Source of the DNA: Comamonadaceae bacterium CG12_big_fil_rev_8_21_14_0_65_59_15 | GTDB taxonomy: Bacteria > Pseudomonadota > Gammaproteobacteria > Burkholderiales > Burkholderiaceae_C | Reading direction: 5' to 3' | Assembly: GCA_002786915.1 (NCBI GenBank) | Contig: PCUV01000077.1 | Coordinates: 79,764 to 143,763 of the forward strand | DNA: 64,000 bases | Shown: in pieces, positions 37,874-47,571 of the stretch | How positions within the stretch are numbered: the first letter of the stretch is position 1 | How the letters are laid out: every line of letters begins with the position of its first letter | The notes under the pieces: model-generated | What the model was told of the DNA's origin: nothing | The model's input: the letters and a program-made list of their open reading frames with translations, nothing else | Database searches by the model: none | Made by a program: the position numbers and the translations under genes

Positions 37874-39052
37874 ATGGCCATGAACGAAAACCCCTCCGAA
37901 GGCACCATGCGCCGCATCCTGCGGCTGATGGCCGAAAAGCGCGCCTCTGACATTTATCTTTCTGCCATGTCGCCGGCGCTGATTCGCATCAACGGCACCT
38001 GTGTACCGATCAACAGCCAGATTCTTCCGCCAGACGGACCGCTGAATTTGTTGAGTGAGATCTTGCCTCCCAAAGATATTGAAGAACTCAAGGAACTCAA
38101 TGAGCTCAACATGGCGTGGACCATGCCGGGCGTAGGCCGTTTTCGTATCAGTGGCATGCGTCAACGCGGCACATTTGCTGCGGTGATCCGTTACATCGTC
38201 AACGAAGTTCCTGGCTTGGACACGCTGTCTTTACCGCCTATTCTGTCCGAGTTGATGATGCAAAAGCGCGGCCTGATTTTGATGGTGGGGGCCACTGGCT
38301 CGGGTAAGAGTACGTCGCTGGCGGCCATGATCGACCACCGCAACGCCAACATGTCCGGTCACATTCTGACCATTGAAGATCCGGTCGAATTCCAGTTCAA
38401 AAACAAGCGCTCTATCGTCAACCAGCGTGAGGTGGGTACTGACACCCAATCCTTGCAGACCGCTCTTAAAAATGCGCTGCGCCAAGCCCCTGACGTGATT
38501 CTGATCGGCGAAGTCCGGGATCGCGAAACCATGAATGCGGCCATTGCTTATGCCCAAAGCGGGCATTTGTGTCTGGCCACCTTGCACGCCAACAACAGCT
38601 ACCAGGCCTTGAACCGGGTGCTGAGTTTTTTCCCGGTTGAAGTACGCCCCACCTTGATGGGCGACATGGCAGCGGCGCTAAAGGCGATCATTTCACAACG
38701 TCTGATCCGGACCATAGAAGGCAAGCGCACACCCGCGGTGGAAATCATGTTGGTGACCCGGCTAGTCGCAGAGATGATCGAAAAGGGCGATTTTTCAGGC
38801 ATTATGGAAGCCATGGAAAAATCTCTGGCCGACGGAAGCCAAACTTTTGAGCAAGAACTTGCGCGGCTCATTACAGCAGGGATCGTTGACCGTAAAGAAG
38901 GCTTGGCCAACGCGGATTCGCCCACCAATTTGATGTGGCGTCTGCAAAATGACTTCAACACCCAAAAAGAGGCACAGGCTGCGAAAAAAGAAGACGCGGG
39001 CGAAGATAACAAGGCTTCATTTACCGAAATCACGCTGGACATGGGCCACTAA
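37874..39052 (+). CDS. pilU: Type IV pilus retraction ATPase, PilU/PilT family
   Basis: This hexameric ATPase helps retract type IV pili for twitching and DNA uptake. The 392-residue product has Walker [11 protein letters not shown], an Asp box near the TIEDPVEF segment, Walker [15 protein letters not shown] and a His box [12 protein letters not shown]. The C-terminal tail with [15 protein letters not shown] is characteristic of PilU rather than PilT. No other pilus gene lies beside it; a second ATPase of the GspE/PilB type is at 55-57 kb. An alternative start is ATG at 37880. Confidence 0.92.
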   Translation: MAMNENPSEGTMRRILRLMAEKRASDIYLSAMSPALIRINGTCVPINSQILPPDGPLNLLSEILPPKDIEELKELNELNMAWTMPGVGRFRISGMRQRGTFAAVIRYIVNEVPGLDTLSLPPILSELMMQKRGLILMVGATGSGKSTSLAAMIDHRNANMSGHILTIEDPVEFQFKNKRSIVNQREVGTDTQSLQTALKNALRQAPDVILIGEVRDRETMNAAIAYAQSGHLCLATLHANNSYQALNRVLSFFPVEVRPTLMGDMAAALKAIISQRLIRTIEGKRTPAVEIMLVTRLVAEMIEKGDFSGIMEAMEKSLADGSQTFEQELARLITAGIVDRKEGLANADSPTNLMWRLQNDFNTQKEAQAAKKEDAGEDNKASFTEITLDMGH

Positions 39053-39054
39053 GC

Positions 39055-40242
39055 ATGAGCGCCACCCTGCGCTTGGCCAAGCAACTCATCGCTTGCCGCT
39101 CTGACACACCGCAAGACGCAGGCTGCCAGGCCATCATTGGCCAGCGGCTGGCTCCTTTGGGCTTTATGCTGGAAACACTGGTCAGCGGACCGGATGAATT
39201 CCGCGTCACCAATTTATGGTCAAAAAGGCCTTCAGCCCTTATTAATCAAGAGAGAGCAGCTACACATTTGATTGTATTTGCAGGCCATACCGACGTGGTT
39301 CCCAGCGGTCCTCGAGAGCAATGGAGCAGCGACCCATTTACCCCCACCGTACGCGACGGCAAGCTCTACGGCCGGGGAGCGGCTGACATGAAAACCTCGC
39401 TGGCAGCTTTTGTGGTGGCCACCGAAGAATTCATCGTCGCACAGCCCGACACGCCTTTAAGCATTGGCTTTTTGCTCACCAGCGACGAAGAAGGCCCTGC
39501 CCTGGACGGTACGGTCAAGGTGGTGGAGATGCTGCGCGCGCGCGGTGAGCGGCTGGACTACTGCATCGTGGGCGAGCCCACCTCGATCCAGCGTACGGGT
39601 GACATGATCAAAAACGGAAGGCGCGGTACGCTCAGCGGCAAACTGACCATCAAGGGCATCCAGGGTCATATTGCCTACCCGCAACTGGCCAGCAATCCGA
39701 TTCACCTGCTGGCCCCGGCGCTGGCCGAGCTGGTGGGCATGACATGGGACGCGGGCAACGCGTTTTTTCCGCCCACCAGCTGGCAGGTCAGCAACATCCA
39801 CGGCGGCACCGGGGCCAGCAATGTGATCCCCGGCACGGTGGTGGTGGATTTCAACTTCAGGTTTTGCACCGAATCCACGCCTGAATCGCTGCAAAGCCGC
39901 CTGTCTGCGGTGCTGGACAAACACGGGCTAAGCTACGAGCTGAGTTGGGTCTTGGGCGGCAAGCCGTTCTTGACCACGCCAGACACACTGGTCGATGCGG
40001 TCACCGCCGCCGTTCAGGCTGAAACCGGTCTGACCCCTGAGCTGTCCACCAGCGGCGGCACCAGTGACGGACGCTTCATTGCCAGCATCTGCCCCCAGGT
40101 GATTGAAATTGGCCCGCCCAACGCTAGCATCCACAAGATCGACGAACACATTGCGCTGACCGACATCGAGCCACTCAAGAACATCTACCGCCGCGTGCTG
40201 GAAAACCTGCACGCGCAGATCCAGGCGCCCTCCCAAGCATGA
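39055..40242 (+). CDS. dapE: Succinyl-diaminopimelate desuccinylase
   Basis: DapE hydrolyses N-succinyl-LL-diaminopimelate, with two zinc ions. The 395-residue product has [27 protein letters not shown] and TSDEEGPA, containing the metal ligands and the catalytic Glu. Between VTNLW and the FAGHTD motif it has about a dozen extra residues ([16 protein letters not shown]) coming from a dispersed repeat; most homologues are shorter there. It begins two bases after pilU and overlaps prmB by four. Confidence 0.96.
   Translation: MSATLRLAKQLIACRSDTPQDAGCQAIIGQRLAPLGFMLETLVSGPDEFRVTNLWSKRPSALINQERAATHLIVFAGHTDVVPSGPREQWSSDPFTPTVRDGKLYGRGAADMKTSLAAFVVATEEFIVAQPDTPLSIGFLLTSDEEGPALDGTVKVVEMLRARGERLDYCIVGEPTSIQRTGDMIKNGRRGTLSGKLTIKGIQGHIAYPQLASNPIHLLAPALAELVGMTWDAGNAFFPPTSWQVSNIHGGTGASNVIPGTVVVDFNFRFCTESTPESLQSRLSAVLDKHGLSYELSWVLGGKPFLTTPDTLVDAVTAAVQAETGLTPELSTSGGTSDGRFIASICPQVIEIGPPNASIHKIDEHIALTDIEPLKNIYRRVLENLHAQIQAPSQA
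39219..39275 (+). repeat. AT-rich dispersed repeat inserted in dapE
   Basis: The plus strand reads caaaaaggccttcagccctt, then attaatcaagagagagcagc and tacac. It matches the family and is translated in frame as extra residues just before the first DapE metal motif. Confidence 0.75.
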
Positions 40243-41132
40243 CCATCATCGCCCTCATTGAAAAAGGTGCACACCAGCTGGAAGTGGCTGGCGTGGCGTT
40301 TGGGCACGGCACCACCAACGCATTTGACGAAGCCGCCTGGCTGGTTCTGTGGAAGCTGGGCCTGCCGCTGGACAGTCCCCTGGACGGCCCGGATTCCATA
40401 GCAAAAAGGCCTGTAGCCCATACAGATCAAGCGCAGGTAGCTACTCTTTTTGAAGAGCGCATCCGTACCCGCAAGCCCGCCGCGTACTTGACGCACGAGG
40501 CTTGGCTGCAAGGCGTATCGTTTTACGTGGACGAACGCGCTATCGTGCCGCGCTCGCTCATTGCCGAGGTGCTGATGGAAGGCCATCTGGACTACTGGCT
40601 GCCCGAAGAAACACACCGGGTGCTCGATTTGTGCACCGGCAACGGCAGCCTGGCCATCATCGCCGCCATGGTCTACCCCGACGTGAAGGTGCAGGCCAGC
40701 GACATCAGCGCCGAAGCGCTGGAGGTGGCGCGCATCAACATCGACCGCCACGGCCTGCACGAGCGCATCACACTGCGCCAGGGCGACGGCATTCCCCAGA
40801 CCGGTAGCCATTACGACCTGATCTTGTGCAACCCGCCTTATGTGAACGCGCAGAGCCTGGCCGCGCTGCCGCCCGAATTCAAGGCCGAACCCGCGCTGGC
40901 GCTGGCCGGTGGAGCAGACGGCATGGACTTCATCCGCCAATTGATGCGCGACGCTCCAGCGCAGATGGGGCCAGAGGCCATTCTGGTGCTGGAAATCGGC
41001 CACGAGCGCACCCACTTTGAGGCCGCTTTTCCACGTCTGGAAGTGGTCTGGCTGGAAACCAGCGCAGGTGAAGACCAGGTGCTGCTGGTCACGCGCGCTG
41101 CGCTGCTGGCAAGCAACGCCGCGGTTTCCTAA
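40239..41132 (+). CDS. prmB: Ribosomal protein uL3 glutamine methyltransferase
   Basis: PrmB methylates a glutamine side chain of ribosomal protein L3, using SAM. The 297-residue product has the SAM motif [13 protein letters not shown] and the NPPYVN motif shared by HemK-type glutamine methyltransferases, plus the PrmB N-terminal region. Its ATG overlaps the dapE stop in an ATGA arrangement. A dispersed repeat supplies the stretch [16 protein letters not shown]. Confidence 0.94.
   Translation: MTIIALIEKGAHQLEVAGVAFGHGTTNAFDEAAWLVLWKLGLPLDSPLDGPDSIAKRPVAHTDQAQVATLFEERIRTRKPAAYLTHEAWLQGVSFYVDERAIVPRSLIAEVLMEGHLDYWLPEETHRVLDLCTGNGSLAIIAAMVYPDVKVQASDISAEALEVARINIDRHGLHERITLRQGDGIPQTGSHYDLILCNPPYVNAQSLAALPPEFKAEPALALAGGADGMDFIRQLMRDAPAQMGPEAILVLEIGHERTHFEAAFPRLEVVWLETSAGEDQVLLVTRAALLASNAAVS
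40400..40453 (+). repeat. AT-rich dispersed repeat inside prmB
   Basis: The plus strand reads agcaaaaaggcctgtagccc, then atacagatcaagcgcaggta and gctactcttttt. It is one of the closest copies to the consensus and is translated as part of the variable N-terminal region. Confidence 0.75.
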
Positions 41133-41202
41133 AATCCCCCATGCGCCGTACCCACCATATGCGGCGCTATCCCGTTCTCTTTTTACTCGCGTCCTCTTTC
41201 TT

Positions 41203-43167
41203 TTGATCACCCTAAAAAACATCACCCTGCGCCGCGGCGCCAAAGTCTTGCTGGACGGAGCGTCCGTCACCCTGAATCCCGGCGAAAAAGTGGGCCTGGT
41301 CGGGCGCAATGGCGCGGGTAAATCGAGCCTGTTTGCGCTGCTCACGGGCAAGTTGCACGAAGACGGCGGCGAGTTCAGCTTTCCGGCGCAGTGGCGCTTG
41401 GGCCAGGTAGCGCAAGAGATGCCCGAAACCGACCAGCCTGCCACCGACTTTGTCGTCGACGGCGACGTCACCCTGCTGGCAGCGCAGCAGGAAGTGACCG
41501 CTGCCGAAGCCACCGACGACTACGACCGCATGGCGCACGCTTACATGGCGCTGCAAGATGCCGGTGCGCACGATGCCCCGGCGCGCGCGCAGGCGTTGAT
41601 CCTGGGGCTGGGCTTCAAGACCACCGAGCTGACCAACCCGGTGAACAGTTTCTCTGGCGGCTGGCGCATGCGCCTGCAGCTGGCGCGCGCGCTGATGTGC
41701 CCGAGCGACCTGTTACTGCTGGATGAGCCCACCAACCACCTGGATCTGGACGCGCTGGTCTGGCTGGAAAGCTGGCTGCAAAAGTACCAAGGCACCATGC
41801 TGGTCATCAGCCACGACCGCGAGTTTCTGGATGCCGTGACCAACGTCACGCTGCACATTGACGCGGCCAAACTCACGCGCTACGGCGGCAACTACAGCAA
41901 GTTCGAAGACATGCGTGCCGAGAAGATGGAGCAGCAGCAGGCGGCCTTTTCCAAACAGCAAGAAAAAATCGCTCACCTGCAAAAGTTCATCGACCGCTTC
42001 AAGGCCAAGGCCAGCAAAGCCAAGCAGGCGCAAAGCCGCGTCAAGGCGCTGGACCGCATGGAGAAAATCGCCCCGCTGCTGTCTGAAGCCGACTTCACTT
42101 TTGAATTCAAGGAACCCGCCAACCTGCCCAACCCGATGCTGTCGATGACCGGCGTGAACTTTGGTTACCCGCCACCCGACGACGCACCCGCTGGCACCCC
42201 ACCCACGGTGATCGTGCGCAACGTCAGCAAATCGGTGCTGGCCGGGCAACGCATCGGCATTCTGGGGGCCAACGGTCAGGGCAAATCGACCGTGGTGAAA
42301 ACCATCGCGCGCGATCTGGCAGCGATCAGTGGCGAGATCACCGAAGGCAAGGGGCTGAACATCGGCTACTTTGCCCAGCAAGAGCTTGACGTGCTGCGCC
42401 CCGATGAAACGCCGCTGGAGCACATGATCCGCCTGGTGAAAGACATGACAGCAGCGGGCAAGATCGCGGGCCAGCAGACACGTGAACAAGACTTGCGTAG
42501 CTTTCTGGGCACGTTCAACTTCAGCGGCGACATGGTCAAACAGGCCGTGGGTAGCATGAGCGGCGGCGAAAAAGCGCGCCTGGTGCTGTGCATGATCGTC
42601 TGGCAGCGGCCCAACCTGTTGCTGATGGACGAGCCCACCAACCACCTGGACCTGGCCACGCGTGAGGCGTTGGCCATGGCCCTGAACGAATTTGAAGGCA
42701 CGCTGATGCTGGTCAGCCACGACCGCGCCCTGCTGCGCAGCGTCTGCGACGAATTCTGGATGGTGTCGCGCGGCGGTGTGGAACCCTTTGACGGCGACCT
42801 GGACGACTACCAGCGCTACCTGCTGGACGAGGCCAAACGCCAACGCGAAGCCATCCGTGAGGCCAGCAACGCTGCGGCCAAGGCCGAACGCCAGGCCCAG
42901 GCGACCGCTGCGGCTGCCCCCAAGGTCAAGGTCAAGCCCAAACCGGCCCCCACCGGTTCGCTCAAACGCAAGCTGGCTGATGTGGAGGCGCGCATGGCCA
43001 CCTTGCAAGCCGAAGGCAGTCAGCTGGAAGGTCACTTGTGCCAAAACCCGCCCCCGGCCGACTTTGCCAGCCAGGGCAAGCGTCTCAAGGCAGTAAATGA
43101 AGAACTGCAAGGGCTGGAAGAGCAGTGGCTGGAGCTGTCCGAGCAAATAGAATTCGCCGCAGCATGA
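41203..43167 (+). CDS. ABC-F family ATPase (YheS-like)
   Basis: ABC-F proteins have two ATPase domains and no membrane part; they act on ribosomes. The 654-residue product has Walker [10 protein letters not shown] and GANGQGKST, signature segments [15 protein letters not shown] and [13 protein letters not shown], and two DEPTNHLD Walker B motifs, joined by a charged linker, with a basic C-terminal coiled tail. Length fits YheS. The start is uncertain: family alignment favours the TTG at 41203 ([12 protein letters not shown]), but no good ribosome-binding site is seen; an earlier in-frame ATG overlaps prmB. Confidence 0.9.
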   Translation: MITLKNITLRRGAKVLLDGASVTLNPGEKVGLVGRNGAGKSSLFALLTGKLHEDGGEFSFPAQWRLGQVAQEMPETDQPATDFVVDGDVTLLAAQQEVTAAEATDDYDRMAHAYMALQDAGAHDAPARAQALILGLGFKTTELTNPVNSFSGGWRMRLQLARALMCPSDLLLLDEPTNHLDLDALVWLESWLQKYQGTMLVISHDREFLDAVTNVTLHIDAAKLTRYGGNYSKFEDMRAEKMEQQQAAFSKQQEKIAHLQKFIDRFKAKASKAKQAQSRVKALDRMEKIAPLLSEADFTFEFKEPANLPNPMLSMTGVNFGYPPPDDAPAGTPPTVIVRNVSKSVLAGQRIGILGANGQGKSTVVKTIARDLAAISGEITEGKGLNIGYFAQQELDVLRPDETPLEHMIRLVKDMTAAGKIAGQQTREQDLRSFLGTFNFSGDMVKQAVGSMSGGEKARLVLCMIVWQRPNLLLMDEPTNHLDLATREALAMALNEFEGTLMLVSHDRALLRSVCDEFWMVSRGGVEPFDGDLDDYQRYLLDEAKRQREAIREASNAAAKAERQAQATAAAAPKVKVKPKPAPTGSLKRKLADVEARMATLQAEGSQLEGHLCQNPPPADFASQGKRLKAVNEELQGLEEQWLELSEQIEFAAA

Positions 43168-43246
43168 CGCTCTTGTCATTGCCCTCCCGATCAGCAATCC
43201 ATGTCGCGGGTGGTCAGGCGCAAACGATGAACACAGGGGAATAAGC

Positions 43247-44320
43247 ATGATTTTGGTGACAGGCGGCGCGGGTTTTATCGGAGCCAATTTTGTTCTGGAC
43301 TGGCTGGCGCAAAGTGACGAGTCGGTGCTGAATCTGGACAAGCTCAGCTACGCTGGCAATCTTGAAAACCTGGCGAGCCTGGAAGGCGACGCCCGCCATG
43401 TCTTTGTGCGCGGTGACATTGGCGACCGCGCGCTGGTCATACAGTTGCTGGCGCAACACCGCCCGCGTGCCGTGGTCAACTTTGCCGCCGAAAGTCATGT
43501 GGACCGCAGCATCCACGGCCCGGGCGAATTCATCCATAACAACATCGTCGGAACCTTTGAGCTTTTGGAGGCTGTACGCCTTTACTGGCAAGCGATGGAT
43601 GCTCCTGAAAAAGAAGCGTTCAGGTTCCTGCATGTGTCCACCGACGAGGTCTATGGCAGTCTTGGCAAGGACGACCCTGCCTTTACCGAAACCAACCACA
43701 TCGAACCCAACAGCCCGTACAGCGCCAGCAAAGCCGCCAGCGACCACCTGGTGCGCGCTTGGCACCACACCTACGGCCTGCCGGTGCTCACCACCAATTG
43801 CAGCAACAACTATGGCCCCTACCACTTTCCAGAAAAATTGATCCCCTTGCTGATCGTCAACTCACTGGCGGGCAAACCGCTGCCGGTGTATGGCGACGGC
43901 CAGCAAATCCGCGACTGGCTGTATGTCAAAGACCACTGCAGCGCCATCCGCCGCGTGCTCGAAGCGGGCCGCTTGGGTGAGACCTACAACGTGGGCGGCT
44001 GGAACGAAAAAGCCAACCTGGACATCGTGCACACCGTCTGCGCCCTGCTCGACGAACTGCGCCCGCGCGCTGACGGCAAACCGTACAAAGAGCAGATCAC
44101 CTACGTCACCGACCGCCCCGGCCATGATCGCCGCTACGCCATCGATGCGCGCAAGCTGGAGCGCGAACTCGGTTGGAAGCCCGCCGAAACCTTCGACACC
44201 GGTATCCGGAAAACCGTGCAGTGGTACCTGGACAACCCAGACTGGGTAGCGCACGTGCAAAGCGGCGCGTACCGGGAGTGGGTGCAAAAGCAGTACGCAA
44301 GCCCTTCGTCGGGGCAATGA
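43247..44320 (+). CDS. rfbB: dTDP-glucose 4,6-dehydratase
   Basis: Second step of dTDP-L-rhamnose synthesis, using tightly bound NAD. The 357-residue product has the Rossmann motif [11 protein letters not shown] and the SDR pair [14 protein letters not shown], with [12 protein letters not shown] before it. It opens the rfb operon; the next rfb gene is interrupted in order by a vapBC pair. A GGGGAA-type ribosome-binding site precedes the ATG. Confidence 0.97.
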   Translation: MILVTGGAGFIGANFVLDWLAQSDESVLNLDKLSYAGNLENLASLEGDARHVFVRGDIGDRALVIQLLAQHRPRAVVNFAAESHVDRSIHGPGEFIHNNIVGTFELLEAVRLYWQAMDAPEKEAFRFLHVSTDEVYGSLGKDDPAFTETNHIEPNSPYSASKAASDHLVRAWHHTYGLPVLTTNCSNNYGPYHFPEKLIPLLIVNSLAGKPLPVYGDGQQIRDWLYVKDHCSAIRRVLEAGRLGETYNVGGWNEKANLDIVHTVCALLDELRPRADGKPYKEQITYVTDRPGHDRRYAIDARKLERELGWKPAETFDTGIRKTVQWYLDNPDWVAHVQSGAYREWVQKQYASPSSGQ

Positions 44321-44333
44321 TGTAATATCTCAA

Positions 44334-44347
44334 TGTGTTATCACACA
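44334..44347 (+). promoter_or_regulatory. Possible VapBC operator
   Basis: TGTGT and ACACA form a perfect dyad around TATC in tgtgttatcacaca, ten bases before the vapB GTG start. VapB antitoxins usually bind such dyads to repress their own operon. No promoter can be fixed by eye. Confidence 0.45.
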
Positions 44348-44357
44348 GGAGATTTCC

Positions 44358-44615
44358 GTGACCATCACCGCAAAATTGTTCATGAGTGGCCGAAGCCAAG
44401 CCATCCGGCTCCCGGCCAAGCTGCGTCTGGCCGCCAAAGAAGTTCACATCGAGCAAATGGGTGATGGCTTATGGATTCGCCCAGAGCCAGCACCCGGGCA
44501 AAACATGGGGATTTGGTTGCAGAACTTTTACGACAGCACGCAGGCACTGCCCGAAGAGTTTTTGGCCGATCGTCAAGACGCGCCAGCACAGGCACGCGAC
44601 TGGTCACTTGGCTGA
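44358..44615 (+). CDS. vapB: VapB-type antitoxin (AbrB/MazE fold)
   Basis: The 85-residue product, from a GTG start after an AGGAG ribosome-binding site, begins MTITAKLFMSGRSQAIRLPAKLRL, the swapped-hairpin AbrB-like DNA-binding domain of VapB proteins. The acidic/aromatic C-terminal tail would wrap around the toxin. It starts 37 bases after rfbB and overlaps vapC by eight bases. Confidence 0.87.
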   Translation: MTITAKLFMSGRSQAIRLPAKLRLAAKEVHIEQMGDGLWIRPEPAPGQNMGIWLQNFYDSTQALPEEFLADRQDAPAQARDWSLG

Positions 44616-45030
44616 CGGACCGCACGCCATACTGCGAACTTTGGACACCAATATCTGTAGCTATGTGCTGCGCCGCCGTCCAGCAGCCATGCTGGAGCGC
44701 TTCGCCGCGCTGAACCGACAGCAGTTGTGGCTCTCCAGTATCGTGGCGGCGGAGCTGCGTTTTGGCGCAGCCAAGCTGGGTGTGCCACGTTTCACAACTG
44801 CGGTAGAGACCTGGCTGTCTGGTTTTGATGTGCAAGCCTGGCCAGTGCAGGCTTCTGGCCATTACGCCCACATTCGCACCAAGCTGGAACGCGACGGCAA
44901 CATCATCGGCGCGATGGACTTGTTGATTGCGGCGCACGCCCTGGCCAATGATTCGGTGCTGGTCACCAACAACGCCCGGAAATTTGCCTGGGTACCCGGC
45001 CTGGCCGTTGAGGAATGGCAACTCACATGA
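44608..45030 (+). CDS. vapC: VapC-type PIN toxin within the rfb operon
   Basis: A PIN-domain RNase. From a TTG at 44608, in frame and overlapping the vapB stop, it has 140 residues; the core starts LRTLDTNICSYVLRRRP with Asp13, followed by Glu49 in VAAELRFG and Asp104 in GAMDLLIAAHAL, then VTNNARKF as in many FitB/VapC proteins. The start is not certain: TTG at 44641 or CTG at 44632 would be too near the catalytic Asp. It ends in an ATGA overlap with rfbD, so translation of rfbD is probably coupled to it. Confidence 0.85.
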   Translation: MADGPHAILRTLDTNICSYVLRRRPAAMLERFAALNRQQLWLSSIVAAELRFGAAKLGVPRFTTAVETWLSGFDVQAWPVQASGHYAHIRTKLERDGNIIGAMDLLIAAHALANDSVLVTNNARKFAWVPGLAVEEWQLT

Positions 45031-45968
45031 CAAAAATCCTCCTCCTCGGTAAAAACGGTCAAGTCGGCTGGGAGCTGCAGCGCAGCCTGAGCGTATTAGG
45101 TGAACTCATCGCGCTGGACCGCCACAGCACCGCGCTGTGCGGTGACATCAGCGACCTGCCTGGGCTGGCGGCCACTGTACGCAGCGTCAAGCCCGATGTG
45201 ATCGTCAATGCTGCGGCGCACACCGCCGTGGACAAAGCCGAGTCCGAGCCCGATCTGGCACTCACGCTCAACGCCCTGGCCCCCCAGGTGCTGGCCGAAG
45301 AAGCCGCCCAACTAGGGGCCTGGCTAGTGCACTACAGCACAGACTACGTGTTTGACGGCAGCGGCGATACACCCTGGCGCGAGTCTGACGCAGTAGGCCC
45401 CTTGAGCGTCTATGGCCGCACCAAGCTGGAAGGTGAACAACTGGTTGCCGCCAGCGGTGCACAACACCTGATTTTTCGCACCAGCTGGGTCTATGGCGCG
45501 CGCGGCGGCAACTTTGCCAAGACCATGCTGCGCCTGGCACAGGAGCGCGATCGGCTCACCGTCATCAACGACCAGTTTGGTGCGCCCACCGGAGCTGATC
45601 TGATTGCCGACGTGACGGCGCACGCCATTCGCCAAGTGCTGCAACAAAGCGCGCACACACGCACCGCTACCGCTGCAACCACGCCGGCAACATCAACGTC
45701 TTGCAGCGGTATTTACCATCTGGTGGCGGCGGGCGAAACGACCTGGTTTAACTACGCAAAACACGTTCTAACCGAGGTAAAACAAGGGCGATCGGCTACA
45801 AAAATAAAAGCAACTGAAGTGCTGCCTGTGCCCACCAGCGCGTTCCCCACTGCGGCCACGCGCCCGCACAACTCGCGTCTGGCCACGCAAAAACTGCAAG
45901 ACACCTTTGGCCTCACATTGCCGCCCTGGCAAGCGGGCGTGAACCGCATGCTGGCTGAAATTCTTTAA
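45027..45968 (+). CDS. rfbD: dTDP-4-dehydrorhamnose reductase
   Basis: Last step of dTDP-L-rhamnose synthesis, NADPH-dependent. The 313-residue product starts [18 protein letters not shown] and has [11 protein letters not shown] and the catalytic [11 protein letters not shown] low-complexity stretch rich in Thr and Ala ([16 protein letters not shown]) at about residues 212-230 is longer than usual for the family. Translation appears coupled to the upstream vapC stop. Confidence 0.96.
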   Translation: MTKILLLGKNGQVGWELQRSLSVLGELIALDRHSTALCGDISDLPGLAATVRSVKPDVIVNAAAHTAVDKAESEPDLALTLNALAPQVLAEEAAQLGAWLVHYSTDYVFDGSGDTPWRESDAVGPLSVYGRTKLEGEQLVAASGAQHLIFRTSWVYGARGGNFAKTMLRLAQERDRLTVINDQFGAPTGADLIADVTAHAIRQVLQQSAHTRTATAATTPATSTSCSGIYHLVAAGETTWFNYAKHVLTEVKQGRSATKIKATEVLPVPTSAFPTAATRPHNSRLATQKLQDTFGLTLPPWQAGVNRMLAEIL

Positions 45969-45987
45969 CACCCAAGAGACGATCAAC

Positions 45988-46860
45988 ATGACACAACGCA
46001 AAGGCATCATTCTGGCTGGTGGCTCCGGCACGCGGCTGTACCCGGTCACGCAAGCGGTCAGCAAGCAGCTGATGCCCATCTACGACAAACCGATGATCTA
46101 TTACCCGCTCAGTACCTTGATGCTCGCGGGTATACGCGACGTGCTGGTGATCTCCACGCCGCAAGACACACCGCGCTTTGCCGAACTGCTGGGCAACGGC
46201 AGCCAGTGGGGCATGGCCATTACCTATGCCGTGCAGCCCAGCCCGGACGGCCTGGCGCAGGCGTTCATCATCGGGCGTGAATTTGTCGGCAACCACCCCA
46301 GCGCGCTGGTGTTGGGTGACAACATTTTTTACGGCAACGACCTGGTCAAACTGCTGGCCAGCGCCAACGCCCGCAGCGTGGGGGCCAGCGTGTTTGCATA
46401 CCACGTGACCGACCCCGAACGCTACGGTGTGGTGGCGTTTGACGACCACAAGCGCGCCATCAGCATCGAAGAAAAGCCCAAAGCGCCCAAAAGCAATTAC
46501 GCCGTCACCGGCCTGTATTTTTACGACGAGCAGGTGTGTGACATCGCTGCCCACATCCAACCGTCGGCGCGTGGCGAGTTGGAGATTACCGACGTGAACC
46601 GGGTGTACCTGGAAAAAGCCCAGCTCAGCGTCGAGATGATGGGCCGCGGTTACGCCTGGCTCGACACCGGCACGCACGACAGCTTGCTGGAAGCTGCCAG
46701 CTTCATCGCCACACTGCAAAAGCGCCAGGGCTTGCAGGTGGCCTGCCCGGAAGAAATTGCCTTCAGCCAGCACTGGATTGATGCCGCGCAGATTCAAAAA
46801 TTGGCGGCACCGCTTGTCAAGAATGGCTACGGTCAGTACCTGCTGAGCTTGTTGAAATAG
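45988..46860 (+). CDS. rfbA: Glucose-1-phosphate thymidylyltransferase
   Basis: First step of dTDP-rhamnose synthesis, joining dTTP and glucose 1-phosphate. The 290-residue product has the nucleotide motif [34 protein letters not shown], then LGDNIFYG and the [20 protein letters not shown] segment. Length is standard. It follows rfbD by 19 bases; a dispersed repeat fills the gap to rfbC. Confidence 0.97.
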   Translation: MTQRKGIILAGGSGTRLYPVTQAVSKQLMPIYDKPMIYYPLSTLMLAGIRDVLVISTPQDTPRFAELLGNGSQWGMAITYAVQPSPDGLAQAFIIGREFVGNHPSALVLGDNIFYGNDLVKLLASANARSVGASVFAYHVTDPERYGVVAFDDHKRAISIEEKPKAPKSNYAVTGLYFYDEQVCDIAAHIQPSARGELEITDVNRVYLEKAQLSVEMMGRGYAWLDTGTHDSLLEAASFIATLQKRQGLQVACPEEIAFSQHWIDAAQIQKLAAPLVKNGYGQYLLSLLK

Positions 46861-46906
46861 TTTTTATAGCAGTTTCTTCTTTTAATACAAGGGCTATAGC
46901 CGATTT
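46860..46906 (-). repeat. AT-rich dispersed repeat between rfbA and rfbC
   Basis: On the minus strand it reads aaatcggctatagcccttgt, then attaaaagaagaaactgcta and taaaaa. It occupies the whole intergenic space between the two genes. Confidence 0.72.
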
Positions 46907-47464
46907 ATGCCTTATACCGTCACACCCACCTCACTGCCTGAAGTGTTGATTCTGGAACCCAAAGTTTTCGGGGACGCACGGGGGTTTTTCTTTGAAAGCT
47001 TCAACGCACGTGACTTTGCCCAATGCACCGGTCTTGATGTGCAATTTGTGCAGGACAACCACAGCAAATCAGCTAAGGGTGTCTTGCGCGGCGTGCATTA
47101 CCAGATTCAGCACCCCCAGGGTAAGCTGGTGCGCGTCACCCAAGGCGAAGTGTTCGACGTGGCGGTAGACCTGCGCAAAAGCTCACCCACTTTCGGCCAG
47201 TGGGACGGTGTTGTGCTGTCCGCTGATAACAAACGCCAGCTGTGGATTCCGCCGGGCTTTGCGCACGGCTTTCTGGTCACTAGCGACAGCGCCGAGTTTT
47301 TGTACAAAACCACCGACTATTACCACCCAGAATTTGAGCGCAGCCTGCTGTGGTGCGACCCGACAGTGGCGATACAGTGGCCAACAGAAAGCGCGCCCCT
47401 GTTGGCCGCCAAGGATGCCGCAGCCTGCACCTTGGCTCAAGCCGAAGTGTTTTCTGATCGCTGA
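46907..47464 (+). CDS. rfbC: dTDP-4-dehydrorhamnose 3,5-epimerase
   Basis: Third step of dTDP-L-rhamnose synthesis. The 185-residue cupin product has FFFESFNARDF, the catalytic His in RGVHYQ, FDVAVDLRKSSPTFG and WIPPGFAHGFLV, all family markers. It ends the rfb set; no glycosyltransferase genes follow within the window, so the rhamnose-containing polymer is not known. Confidence 0.96.
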   Translation: MPYTVTPTSLPEVLILEPKVFGDARGFFFESFNARDFAQCTGLDVQFVQDNHSKSAKGVLRGVHYQIQHPQGKLVRVTQGEVFDVAVDLRKSSPTFGQWDGVVLSADNKRQLWIPPGFAHGFLVTSDSAEFLYKTTDYYHPEFERSLLWCDPTVAIQWPTESAPLLAAKDAAACTLAQAEVFSDR

Positions 47465-47514
47465 ACCACCGCTTTCAACGCTACCACTGCGCCCGACCGG
47501 TCTGGCCAGGTGCT

Positions 47515-47571
47515 TTGTTATTTATAGCTTTTCAAGCAATTGGGATAAGGGCTGAAGGCCAAAAAAGCTTT
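47515..47571 (-). repeat. AT-rich dispersed repeat at the 3' end of the next gene
   Basis: On the minus strand it contains ggccttcagcccttatccca and then attgcttgaaaagctataaa. It overlaps the final codons of the convergent gene at 47522, which end LQPLSQLLEKL, and lies between it and rfbC. Confidence 0.7.

Noticed and set aside
41713..43341. A 542-codon minus-strand open frame across the ABC-F gene
   Set aside because: Antisense shadow of a gene with clear Walker and signature motifs; composition is typical of shadow frames.
43247..47464. A complete O-antigen cluster
   Set aside because: Only dTDP-rhamnose precursor genes are present; no glycosyltransferases, flippase or polymerase follow.
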